Shown in pieces: positions 7,426 through 13,217 of a DNA stretch of 14,149 bases. The DNA comes from Comamonadaceae bacterium (GTDB taxonomy: Bacteria; Pseudomonadota; Gammaproteobacteria; Burkholderiales; Burkholderiaceae_C). The stretch covers positions 1 through 14,149 of the forward strand of contig CANHLD010000031.1 of NCBI GenBank assembly GCA_947461325.1. The letters are read 5' to 3'. Each line of letters begins with the position of its first letter. Position 1 is the stretch's first letter. Made by a program: the position numbers and the translations under genes. The notes below the pieces were generated by a model. That model ran no database searches. It was not told where the DNA came from and saw only the letters and a program-made list of their open reading frames with translations.

Positions 7426-7524
7426 CAGAGGTTGCGAGAGAGTCATATGAGGGAATAAGCAGGCTATGATCATTGCATTGTAACGACGGGTGGTGGCTCT
7501 CTCCCCTTGGTTGTGAAAGGTCCT
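7426..7524. promoter_or_regulatory. Divergent bamE-fur control region
   Basis: This 99-base gap must hold promoters for the leftward operon and for fur. For fur, TATGAT at 7465-7470 is a good -10 match, but no good -35 lies at the right distance. The perfect 8-base palindrome ATGATCAT (7466-7473) overlaps it, and TGATCATTGCATT partly resembles half of a Fur box. Just before the fur ATG, GAAAGG (7515-7520) is a Shine-Dalgarno with four bases of spacing. The promoter for bamE is not clear to me. Confidence 0.4.
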
Positions 7525-7953
7525 ATGCAGTCCAAAGGTGATTTAAAAAATACCGGTTTAAAAGCTACGCTGCCGCGCATCACGATTCTTGAATTGTTTC
7601 AAAAAAGCGGGCAGCGGCATATGAGCGCCGAGGATGTTTACCGTCTGGTGCTCAAAGAGCGCGCCGATATCGGATTGGCCACTATCTACCGGGTACTGAT
7701 GCAGTTTGAGCAAGCCGGTTTGCTGACCCGCAGTCAGTTTGAAAGCGGCAAAGCGGTGTATGAACTCAATGAAGGTCAACACCATGACCATCTGGTGTGC
7801 CTTGACTGCGGCAGGGTGGAAGAATTTTTTGATGCCGAGATTGAAAAACGCCAGCACGATATCGCCCAAGCCAAGGGCTTTGAAATAGCCGACCACGCTT
7901 TAAGTCTGTATGCGCATTGCAAACGCAGCCCTTGTCCGCACAAAAACGTCTGA
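7525..7953 (+). CDS. fur: Ferric uptake regulator Fur
   Basis: Fur is a cytoplasmic metal-responsive repressor that, with Fe2+, shuts off iron-uptake genes. The ATG at 7525 is chosen because GAAAGG stands four bases upstream and the 142-residue length fits Fur (E. coli 148); a TTG at 7507 would add six unlikely residues. The N-terminal winged helix covers about 1-80, with MSAEDVYRLV and the recognition region GLATIYRVLMQFEQAGLL at about 50-67. The C-terminal dimerisation and metal domain has HHDH (86-89), the pair C92 and C95 in CLDCGRVEEF, and a second Cys pair C132 and C137 (CKRSPC), consistent with a structural zinc site. It is divergent from bamE and its stop codon directly abuts the hprK stop on the other strand. 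Confidence 0.97.
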   Translation: MQSKGDLKNTGLKATLPRITILELFQKSGQRHMSAEDVYRLVLKERADIGLATIYRVLMQFEQAGLLTRSQFESGKAVYELNEGQHHDHLVCLDCGRVEEFFDAEIEKRQHDIAQAKGFEIADHALSLYAHCKRSPCPHKNV

Positions 7954-7956
7954 TCA
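7951..7956. other. Abutting convergent stop codons forming TGATCA
   Basis: The TGA of fur (7951-7953, plus) is followed with no gap by the TGA of hprK (7954-7956, minus). The six bases form a perfect palindrome. There is no room for an intergenic terminator, so transcripts of the two genes must overlap at their 3' ends unless termination occurs inside the genes. Confidence 0.9.
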
Positions 7957-8910
7957 ATCTATTTGGTTTGACTGCATGGCCTCGCGGTGTCGGCTCACAA
8001 ACTTTTCATAGGTATCAATACCGCGCATCTGCAAGATGGTGTTTCTGACAGCCGCCTCCACCAGCACGGCAATGTTGCGCCCAGCGACCACCTGTATCAC
8101 CACCTTGCGAACCGCAATACCCAGCACATCTGCGGTCAGCGGTTCGTGCGGCAGACGGTCGTAATCCCGCTCCAAGGTTTCTTTGCGCACCAGATGCACG
8201 ATCAGCTTCAAACGCATTTTTCGGCGCACCGCTGTCTCGCCAAAAATAGCTTGAATGTCGAGCAAACCGATACCGCGAACCTCAAGCAGGTTTTGCAGCA
8301 GAGCCGGGCAGCGGCCCTCTAATGTCGTTTGATTGATGCGGAACAAATCCACCGCATCATCCGCTACCAAGCCGTGACCGCGCGAGATCAGTTCCAGACC
8401 AAGCTCGCTTTTGCCCAAGCCCGATTCGCCGGTGATCATCACGCCCATACCGAGAATGTCCATGAACACACCGTGCAATGTGGTGCGATCGGCAAAATGC
8501 TTTGATAAATAGGCGCGCAGCAGATCTATGACAAAGGCGGCGGACTCGGTCGTCACAAACATGGGAATTTGCGCTTCCTCGCACAAAGTGAGCATGGCTG
8601 CTGTGGGTGTCTGTCCGTCAGCAACGACCAGCACCGGCGGCACCAAGGTCAGGATGCGCGACACACGCCGTTCACACACCTGCGGGTCTTCATGCCTGAG
8701 GTAATTCATTTCCCGCTCGCCGAGTACCTGCAAGCGGTAGGGGTGTATGTAATTGAGGTAACCCACCAGATCGGCGCCCGAGCGCGCCATGCGCACCGCG
8801 ACTTCATCAAAATGCCGCTCGGTGGCGTCTTTGCTGGCCACCCATTGCCAATCCAACTTCTGGCGAAAGTCTTCAAACAGTACGTCTGCGCTGACGGCGG
8901 TGGGTTTCAA
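7954..8910 (-). CDS. hprK: HPr kinase/phosphorylase
   Basis: HprK phosphorylates and dephosphorylates HPr on a serine, adjusting phosphotransferase-system signalling. The 318-residue product has an N-terminal domain (about 1-130) and a catalytic domain with conserved His146 (LHGVFMDILG), Walker A GESGLGKS at 161-168, ADDAVDLFRI at about 183-192, the HprK signature LEVRGIGLLDIQAIFGE at 209-225, and a C-terminal basic region RKVVIQVVAGRNIAVLVEAAVRN. The best start is TTG at 8910 (MKPTAVSADVLFEDF, a familiar N-terminus): there is an in-frame stop 12 bases upstream, which is the ptsN stop, and the next in-frame ATG would remove about 40 conserved residues. No clear Shine-Dalgarno is visible, so translation may be coupled to ptsN. 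rapZ, often found next to it, is absent; fur converges instead. Confidence 0.95.
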   Translation of the reverse strand: MKPTAVSADVLFEDFRQKLDWQWVASKDATERHFDEVAVRMARSGADLVGYLNYIHPYRLQVLGEREMNYLRHEDPQVCERRVSRILTLVPPVLVVADGQTPTAAMLTLCEEAQIPMFVTTESAAFVIDLLRAYLSKHFADRTTLHGVFMDILGMGVMITGESGLGKSELGLELISRGHGLVADDAVDLFRINQTTLEGRCPALLQNLLEVRGIGLLDIQAIFGETAVRRKMRLKLIVHLVRKETLERDYDRLPHEPLTADVLGIAVRKVVIQVVAGRNIAVLVEAAVRNTILQMRGIDTYEKFVSRHREAMQSNQID

Positions 8911-8922
8911 AGTGAATGCAAT

Positions 8923-9390
8923 TTAAACGGTTTGCACAGATCGCCAATTTGTGATCAGTTGGTGAAGTTCACCCGCATCGCTGCTTTGCTTTAACTGGTC
9001 ACGCAAACCACTGTCGCTGAGCATCTCGGCAATTTCAGACAAGATTTCGAGGTGCTTTTGGGTAGACGCCTCTGGTACCAGCAGGAAAATCATCAGCGAC
9101 ACGGGCTTTTCATCTGGCGCATCAAAACCGATCGGGTCTGCCAGCAAAAACACAGCAGCAAGCGGTGTTTTCATGCCCTTAATACGTCCGTGAGGAATAG
9201 CCACACCGTACCCCAAACCGGTGGAGCCCAGCCGCTCGCGCGCGAACAAGCTGTCGGCGACCATGGCACGGTTAAGACCGTGCAGGTTTTCAAACAGCAA
9301 ACCGGCTTCTTCAAAAGCACGTTTTTTACTGGTGACATCCACCTGCACAAGCGCTTGGGCAGGGGGCAAAATGGCAGCAAGTCTGTTCAT
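8923..9390 (-). CDS. ptsN: Nitrogen-regulatory PTS protein EIIA-Ntr
   Basis: PtsN is the EIIA component of the regulatory nitrogen PTS. It receives phosphate from NPr or HPr and controls targets such as potassium transport and stress responses rather than importing sugar. The 155-residue product begins with MNRLAAILPPAQ, the usual N-terminus, from the ATG at 9390; a GTG at 9411 would add seven residues not typical of the family. The phosphorylation site is His67 in GLGYGVAIPHGRIKG, and the PTS EIIA type-2 pattern continues through VSLMIFLLVPEASTQKHLEIL. The gene is 12 bases upstream of hprK on the same strand and downstream of hpf, but a strong terminator separates it from hpf, so it probably has its own promoter. 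Confidence 0.95.
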   Translation of the reverse strand: MNRLAAILPPAQALVQVDVTSKKRAFEEAGLLFENLHGLNRAMVADSLFARERLGSTGLGYGVAIPHGRIKGMKTPLAAVFLLADPIGFDAPDEKPVSLMIFLLVPEASTQKHLEILSEIAEMLSDSGLRDQLKQSSDAGELHQLITNWRSVQTV

Positions 9391-9400
9391 GATTGGGGGC

Positions 9401-9450
9401 TGATTATGCACCTAGATTCAATGTCAAGCTAGGGTAAATATTTATTACTT
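9401..9450 (-). promoter_or_regulatory. Possible ptsN-hprK promoter with AT-rich upstream element
   Basis: On the minus strand a perfect TTGACA (+ coordinates 9422-9427) lies 31 bases before the ptsN ATG and is preceded by a very AT-rich stretch (about 9433-9466), like an UP element. The -10 is poor: TAATCA at 15-base spacing or CATAAT at 13. Transcription would start very close to the ATG, leaving a short or absent leader. Confidence 0.35.
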
Positions 9451-9476
9451 TTATTTTAAAAAATGAGGGTGAAATG

Positions 9477-9506
9477 AAAAAACCGCCTGTGTGGCAGGCG
9501 GTTTTT
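9477..9506. terminator. Rho-independent terminator after hpf (bidirectional form)
   Basis: A stem CCGCCTG (9483-9489) with CAGGCGG (9495-9501), extended by A-T pairs, surrounds the 5-base loop TGTGG. It is flanked by A6 on the left and T5 on the right. On the minus strand the hairpin ends in a run of T residues, 18 bases after the hpf stop. It should end hpf transcripts before ptsN and could also work in the other direction. Confidence 0.9.
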
Positions 9507-9524
9507 GCGGGCTGTGGCTAGGAC

Positions 9525-9860
9525 TCAGTTCAACAAATCCCGTTTGGTACTGGGATGTTGGTGGTCTTGGATGCGGTCTTTGTGCCGCACCACTTGACGG
9601 TCGAGTTTATCGACCAGGTCGTCCACAGCGGCGTACAAGTCTTGACTCGCGCTTTCAGCAAACAAATCGTTGCCCTTGACATGGATATTGCATTCGGCCC
9701 GCTGACGCCCTTCTTTTTCTTTTTTCTTTTCTACCGATAACAGGACGCGCACATCGACCACTTGGTCAAAGTGCCGCATGATGCGGTCAAGTTTCTGGGT
9801 GACATAGCCACGCAAAGCAGGCGTGACTTCAAGGTGATGACCGCTGATCGTTAAATTCAT
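9525..9860 (-). CDS. hpf: Ribosome hibernation promoting factor (short HPF/RaiA family)
   Basis: HPF binds the 30S decoding region and helps form inactive 100S ribosomes in stationary phase or stress. The 111-residue product is the short form (a long HPF would be about 180 or more). It starts MNLTISGHHLEVTPALRGYVTQKLDRIMRHF and has the family core RAECNIHVKGNDLFAES and DLYAAVDDLVDKLDRQVVRHKDR, with a basic mid-region KKKEKEGRQR. A strong Shine-Dalgarno, GGAGGG (complement of 9866-9871), stands five bases before the ATG at 9860, much better than those of its neighbours. A terminator follows directly. In related bacteria rpoN usually precedes hpf; here an MFS gene does. Confidence 0.94.
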   Translation of the reverse strand: MNLTISGHHLEVTPALRGYVTQKLDRIMRHFDQVVDVRVLLSVEKKKEKEGRQRAECNIHVKGNDLFAESASQDLYAAVDDLVDKLDRQVVRHKDRIQDHQHPSTKRDLLN

Positions 9861-10014
9861 AGCAACCCTCCAGACGAAAACCTGTGCTCAATCGCCCGGG
9901 CAACATGCCTGAACGGTGACAGGTCAACTCCACTATGCACCGGGTTGGAAAAAAAAGCAAACCCCTTGGTCAATCCGAGGTCGGAATTAGGGAGATGTGA
10001 GCGCCTGCCTTCGA
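9861..10014 (-). promoter_or_regulatory. MFS-hpf intergenic region, presumed hpf promoter and leader
   Basis: This 154-base gap probably contains the hpf promoter. On the minus strand TTGACC (+ 9922-9927) could be a -35, but I find no matching -10, and no clear sigma-54 site. The Shine-Dalgarno GGAGGG at 9866-9871 is the only certain signal. Confidence 0.4.
9949..9985 (-). terminator. Weak candidate terminator after the MFS gene
   Basis: Read on the minus strand, TCCG-ACCT-CGGA and an imperfect CCTCGG/CCAAGG stem are followed by an uninterrupted run of eight T residues (+ 9949-9956). The stems are short or contain a mismatch and sit several bases from the T-run, so confidence is low. Confidence 0.3.
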
Positions 10015-11241
10015 TCAGCCTGGCACATGGCCTGGTTCGGAGGTGTGCATCTTGACCCGCTGAGCCAGCATAAAGGCTAACAAAGAGGCCGCCACCCCTG
10101 CCAATGCACACAGCCAGTAATGGGTAACCTCGCCCTGCGCATTGCGCTGAATCAACAGCCCCCCGATCCAGGTCGCCATGCCGATGGACATGGACTGCAC
10201 CGCGCCGTTCAATGACATGAATGCGCCTCGAAATTGCGGTTGTGCCGCCGAGGTCAGCAAGGCCATGCCGGGGATCATGCGGGCATTCATAAAGAAAAAC
10301 AAACTTGCCGATACAAACAGCACCAGCGGCAGCGGCGAGGGTTGCATCAGCGTGGTGATGGTCATGGGCACCATGGACAACAGCAACATACGTTGAAACA
10401 TCTTGCGCTTGCCCACCCGGTCTGTCAGCACACCGATCCAGCGCGCGGTCAACAGCGTCACGATGCCGCCGCTTAAATAGATGAACGGAATTTCGTTGGG
10501 CAGCAGCACCTTGTTGCTTTGCATGTAGATGGTGATGTACGGTATCACGGTGAATGCCGCGAACATCATGGCCGAAGACATGGCCAAGGCACGCCGGTGG
10601 TTCTGGTCTGCCCACACGCCCCGTATGGCAAACAGGACATCTTGTCCACGAGCCAGCGCCACATGTTTATCCAGCCGTGGCAGACTGAATACAGCCAACA
10701 AACCGACCACCACGCAAGCAATTGCAATTGCGATAAAGCTGCTGTGCCAACCGGCATGGTTAGCCAAAAACAAACCGCTGGGCACACCGATCACGGTCGC
10801 CAATGAAAACGAGGTCATGACCAAGCCGGTTGCCCGGCCCCGGCGCGCAAACGGAATCACATCCCCAATCACGGTTTGCGTCATGGCAGACAAAATGCCA
10901 CCGAAAGTACCCGCCGCCACGCGTGCCAGCATCAACATACCGTAGGTGGGTGCCAATGCACAAGCCAGCGTGGTCAGTGCAAATAAAAAGTACAGCACCA
11001 ACACCAGCCGCTTGCGCTCAAAACGGTCGACAAAAGAAGCAGCCAATAAACCTGAAATACCTGCGGCAAAAGTGTAGGCAGACACCAGCAAACCGAATTG
11101 CGTATCAGTGATGCTGAACAGTTCTGTCAGTTGCGGGCCCAAGGGCATCATGATCATGAAATCGACCACGTGGGTGAATTGAATACCGGCCAAAGTCAAC
11201 AACAGTGCCAGCTCGCGTCTGGGCGTCAGTTCAGTGTGCAT
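10015..11241 (-). CDS. Major facilitator superfamily transporter (DHA1-like exporter family)
   Basis: The 408-residue product is an inner-membrane secondary transporter with about 12 hydrophobic helices, the normal length for MFS drug/H+ antiporter-type (AraJ/DHA1) proteins. Visible features are helix 1 with THVVDFMIMMPLGPQL (charged Asp27), helix 2 with GLLVSAYTFAAGISGLLAA, the motif A-like loop SFVDRFERKRLVL at about 69-81, GRATGLVMTSFSLATVIGVPSG in helix 5, and a related loop GVLTDRVGKRKMF in the second half. Proteins beginning this way are widespread in Proteobacteria but the substrate is unknown; efflux is inferred from family only. The gene starts with the ATG at 11241, is divergent from corA and sits upstream of hpf, where rpoN is often found in relatives. 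No regulator gene adjoins it. Confidence 0.88.
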   Translation of the reverse strand: MHTELTPRRELALLLTLAGIQFTHVVDFMIMMPLGPQLTELFSITDTQFGLLVSAYTFAAGISGLLAASFVDRFERKRLVLVLYFLFALTTLACALAPTYGMLMLARVAAGTFGGILSAMTQTVIGDVIPFARRGRATGLVMTSFSLATVIGVPSGLFLANHAGWHSSFIAIAIACVVVGLLAVFSLPRLDKHVALARGQDVLFAIRGVWADQNHRRALAMSSAMMFAAFTVIPYITIYMQSNKVLLPNEIPFIYLSGGIVTLLTARWIGVLTDRVGKRKMFQRMLLLSMVPMTITTLMQPSPLPLVLFVSASLFFFMNARMIPGMALLTSAAQPQFRGAFMSLNGAVQSMSIGMATWIGGLLIQRNAQGEVTHYWLCALAGVAASLLAFMLAQRVKMHTSEPGHVPG

Positions 11242-11319
11242 TCAAGTTCACCAGATAAACCACAGACTTTAACAGCCAGTCATATTTGTCATATGTCGAT
11301 GCCATAATTACCGAATCAC
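11242..11319. promoter_or_regulatory. Divergent MFS-corA promoter region with repeats
   Basis: For corA, TGCCATAAT (11300-11308) fits an extended -10 (TGn plus CATAAT), giving a start near 11315. A tandem 9-base repeat GTCATATTT/GTCATATGT (11279-11296) lies just upstream and also contains -35-like ATGAC sequences for the leftward MFS gene. An inverted repeat CGATGC (11297-11302)/GCATCG (11322-11327) brackets the -10. These are candidate operator elements; no regulator can be named. Confidence 0.45.
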
Positions 11320-11355
11320 ATGCATCGGAGCAACCTCCTTGGAAACCTACCCTAG
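11320..11355 (+). CDS. Possible corA leader peptide (upstream ORF)
   Basis: An 11-codon ORF, MHRSNLLGNLP followed by TAG, lies in the corA leader and overlaps the predicted small hairpins, ending inside the loop of the CTACC/GGTAG stem. No good ribosome site precedes the ATG and the predicted transcript start is only about five bases upstream. An alternative 7-codon ORF starting with TTG at 11339 has GGAG eight bases before it and ends at 11362. Either could be chance. A leader peptide (corL) controls corA in Salmonella, which is why I list it. Confidence 0.25.
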   Translation: MHRSNLLGNLP

Positions 11356-11402
11356 TCGGTAGCTTTCGGTTCACTGGCAACAGGCCGGACGGAATCGAAA
11401 GC
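11327..11402 (+). promoter_or_regulatory. Structured 5' leader of corA (candidate cis-regulatory RNA)
   Basis: Three hairpins follow one another: GGAG-CAAC-CTCC (11327-11338), CTACC-CTAGTC-GGTAG (11347-11362), and a long stem GCTTTCGGTTC (11362-11372) with GAATCGAAAGC (11392-11402), 11 pairs with one G-U. The long stem encloses an inner CTGG/CCGG stem (11374-11377 and 11385-11388) with loop CAACAGG. No T-run follows the long stem, so it is not a simple terminator. After it comes a C-rich, G-poor tract (11404-11436), which could be a Rho-loading site. I do not recognise an M-box or any other known riboswitch consensus. Confidence 0.5.
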
Positions 11403-11446
11403 GTACCTCACCTTTTCATCCGCCCAATCACGCACTGAGAATTGCC

Positions 11447-12433
11447 ATGCTCAATATTTTTTCGCTGGCCAATGGCCGCCTGTTTCAAGAAGAGATTTCG
11501 TCTCTCGAAGAGCTCACACGCTTTCAACCCATTTGGGTGGATTTAGAGTCTCCGACGCCTGAAGAAAAACGCTGGATCAGCCAGCACTTTGATGTGCAAG
11601 TGCCCGACGACGCGATGGATGAAGACATCGAGGAATCCGCGCGTTTTTATGAAGAGGACAACGGCGAGCTTCACATCCGCTCAGACTTTTTGATCGCCGA
11701 TATCGAAGAGCCGCGAGCGGTGCGCGTCGCTTTCATATTGAATCAACACAATGCTGCATTGAAAAGCCACGGTGTGTTGTTTTCCGTGCACGAAGAAGAC
11801 TTGCCTGTGTTTCGTTTGCTGCGACTGCGAGCGCGGCGTGCACCGGGACTGATCGAAGATGCCAAGGATGTGCTGCTCGAGTTGTTCTCCGTCGATGCGG
11901 AATATTCGGCCGACACGCTGGAGGGCATTTACGATGAGTTGGAAAAGGTCAGCAAGATGGTGTTGTCCGGTGAAGTCACTGACGAGCTCGCCGGGGAAGT
12001 GCTGGCTGAAATTGCCAGACAAGAAGACTTGAACGGTCGCATCCGCCGCAACATGATGGATACCCGCCGCGCACTCAGTTTCACCATGCGACTGCGCATG
12101 CTCAATGCCGAGCAGTTCGACGATGCTCGTCAGATTTTGAGAGACATCGATTCACTCGACAGCCACACCGCATTTTTGTTTGACAAGATCAACTTCTTGA
12201 TGGATGCGACTGTCGGTTTCATTAATATCAACCAAAACAAGATCATCAAGATCTTCTCGGTGGCCAGTGTCGCATTGCTGCCGCCCACCTTGATTGCCAG
12301 CGTGTACGGCATGAACTTCCAGTTCATGCCCGAGTTGCAATGGGAATACGGCTACGGTTTAGCGGTGCTGTTAATGATGGCCAGCGCTGTGGTGCCCATG
12401 TGGTATTTCCGCCGCCGCGGTTGGTTAAAGTAA
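11447..12433 (+). CDS. corA: Magnesium/cobalt transport protein CorA
   Basis: CorA is a homopentameric inner-membrane channel for Mg2+ (and Co2+, Ni2+). The 328-residue product has a large cytoplasmic N-terminal domain, acidic in parts (DDAMDEDIEESARFYEEDNGE at about 54-74), a long stalk helix region ending near residue 265, membrane helix 1 at about 268-287, the signature YGMNF (GMN at 288-290), the acidic loop MPELQWEYGYG, membrane helix 2 at about 302-320, and a basic C-terminal tail RRRGWLK. This is the complete CorA design. The ATG at 11447 has only a weak ribosome site (GAGA seven bases upstream). A structured leader of about 130 bases precedes it. It converges with mtnN with four bases between the stop codons. 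Confidence 0.96.
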   Translation: MLNIFSLANGRLFQEEISSLEELTRFQPIWVDLESPTPEEKRWISQHFDVQVPDDAMDEDIEESARFYEEDNGELHIRSDFLIADIEEPRAVRVAFILNQHNAALKSHGVLFSVHEEDLPVFRLLRLRARRAPGLIEDAKDVLLELFSVDAEYSADTLEGIYDELEKVSKMVLSGEVTDELAGEVLAEIARQEDLNGRIRRNMMDTRRALSFTMRLRMLNAEQFDDARQILRDIDSLDSHTAFLFDKINFLMDATVGFININQNKIIKIFSVASVALLPPTLIASVYGMNFQFMPELQWEYGYGLAVLLMMASAVVPMWYFRRRGWLK

Positions 12434-12437
12434 GCCT

Positions 12438-13190
12438 TCAGCGCTTGGATAACCAAGTCCCCAGCAATGCCAGTGTGTAGCGGCTGGCCACTTCATGAAT
12501 GAAACGCGAAAAATCGATGGTGGCCGAGTCATCGGCTCGGTCTGAAATGGTACGCACTGCAGCAAAAGGCACACCGTAATCCAGACAGACCTGTGCTACA
12601 GCGGCGCCCTCCATCTCTACGGCCAATGCTCTGGGTTGGCGCTGTTGCAGGTCTTGACTTTCGACGGTGGTGGAGACAAATCGGTCGCCGCTCACCACCA
12701 TGCCCGCATGGACTTTGGGCGCATACACATGCAATTCGCGCATCACCTCCATGTCTATCCACTGGGCGGGGTTTTTCAAAATATCTTGCGCCGCCGCTTG
12801 CAAACTTTGGGTCAAGCGTACATCGGTGGGGAAATGGGCGCGCCCGTACATAGGCACTTCATAGATAGGAAACAAAGGTGAGGCGTCCATGTCGTGTTGT
12901 AAAAATTCTGTGGCCACCACCATGTCGCCCACATTCACGCCTGGACCCAAACCACCGGCAACGCCCGTGAACACCAGCGCTGTCACATCAAACCGCTCTA
13001 TCAATGCCGTCGCTGTTGTGGCTGCCGCCACTTTGCCGATGTGCGAGAGTGCCAGCACCACAGGTTGTCCGTGCCAAGTGCCAGAGGTGACTTGGCGCGA
13101 ACCCAATTTGACGGTGTGCGGATTTTGCAAAGCCTGCTTGAGGCCGGCCAATTCCTGCTGCATCGCGCCCACAATAGCAATCGGCTTCAT
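12438..13190 (-). CDS. mtnN: 5'-methylthioadenosine/S-adenosylhomocysteine nucleosidase
   Basis: MtnN (Pfs) cleaves adenine from methylthioadenosine and S-adenosylhomocysteine, removing inhibitory by-products of methylation and polyamine synthesis; the SAH branch feeds autoinducer-2 precursor formation. The 250-residue product starts MKPIAIVGAMQQEL, with Glu13 matching the catalytic acid region of the E. coli enzyme (Glu12). It shows FTGVAGGLGPGVNVGDMVVA at about 74-93, SGDRFVS at about 167-173, the ribose-binding VEMEGAAVAQV (Met193, Glu194) and RTISDRADD with Asp217 as the catalytic base. It is somewhat longer than the E. coli protein (232), partly from a segment at about 134-160. It lies 27 bases downstream of pntB on the same strand and may be cotranscribed with it. 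Confidence 0.93.
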   Translation of the reverse strand: MKPIAIVGAMQQELAGLKQALQNPHTVKLGSRQVTSGTWHGQPVVLALSHIGKVAAATTATALIERFDVTALVFTGVAGGLGPGVNVGDMVVATEFLQHDMDASPLFPIYEVPMYGRAHFPTDVRLTQSLQAAAQDILKNPAQWIDMEVMRELHVYAPKVHAGMVVSGDRFVSTTVESQDLQQRQPRALAVEMEGAAVAQVCLDYGVPFAAVRTISDRADDSATIDFSRFIHEVASRYTLALLGTWLSKR

Positions 13191-13217
13191 GGGCGCATCC
13201 TCATCAACTCAAGAGGG

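Noticed and set aside
7426..7473. Longer bamE beginning at the ATG at 7473 or 7446
   Set aside because: The extra residues precede a good lipoprotein signal that starts at 7425, lack a ribosome site and overlap the control region shared with fur.
9391..9411. Longer ptsN starting with GTG at 9411
   Set aside because: The family's usual N-terminus MNRLAAIL starts at 9390, and the extra codons overlap the promoter-like sequence.
9857..10615. 252-residue frame on the minus strand overlapping the MFS gene and reaching the hpf start
   Set aside because: It is an alternative frame of the MFS gene, with a His/Arg-rich composition and no domain; the MFS frame has proper membrane helices.
11362..11402. 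Intrinsic terminator upstream of corA
   Set aside because: The stem is strong but no T-run follows directly; the nearest TTTT is about 10 bases further and isolated.
11320..11446. M-box (ykoK) magnesium riboswitch
   Set aside because: The conserved M-box core segments are not recognisable; only the general idea of a structured leader remains.
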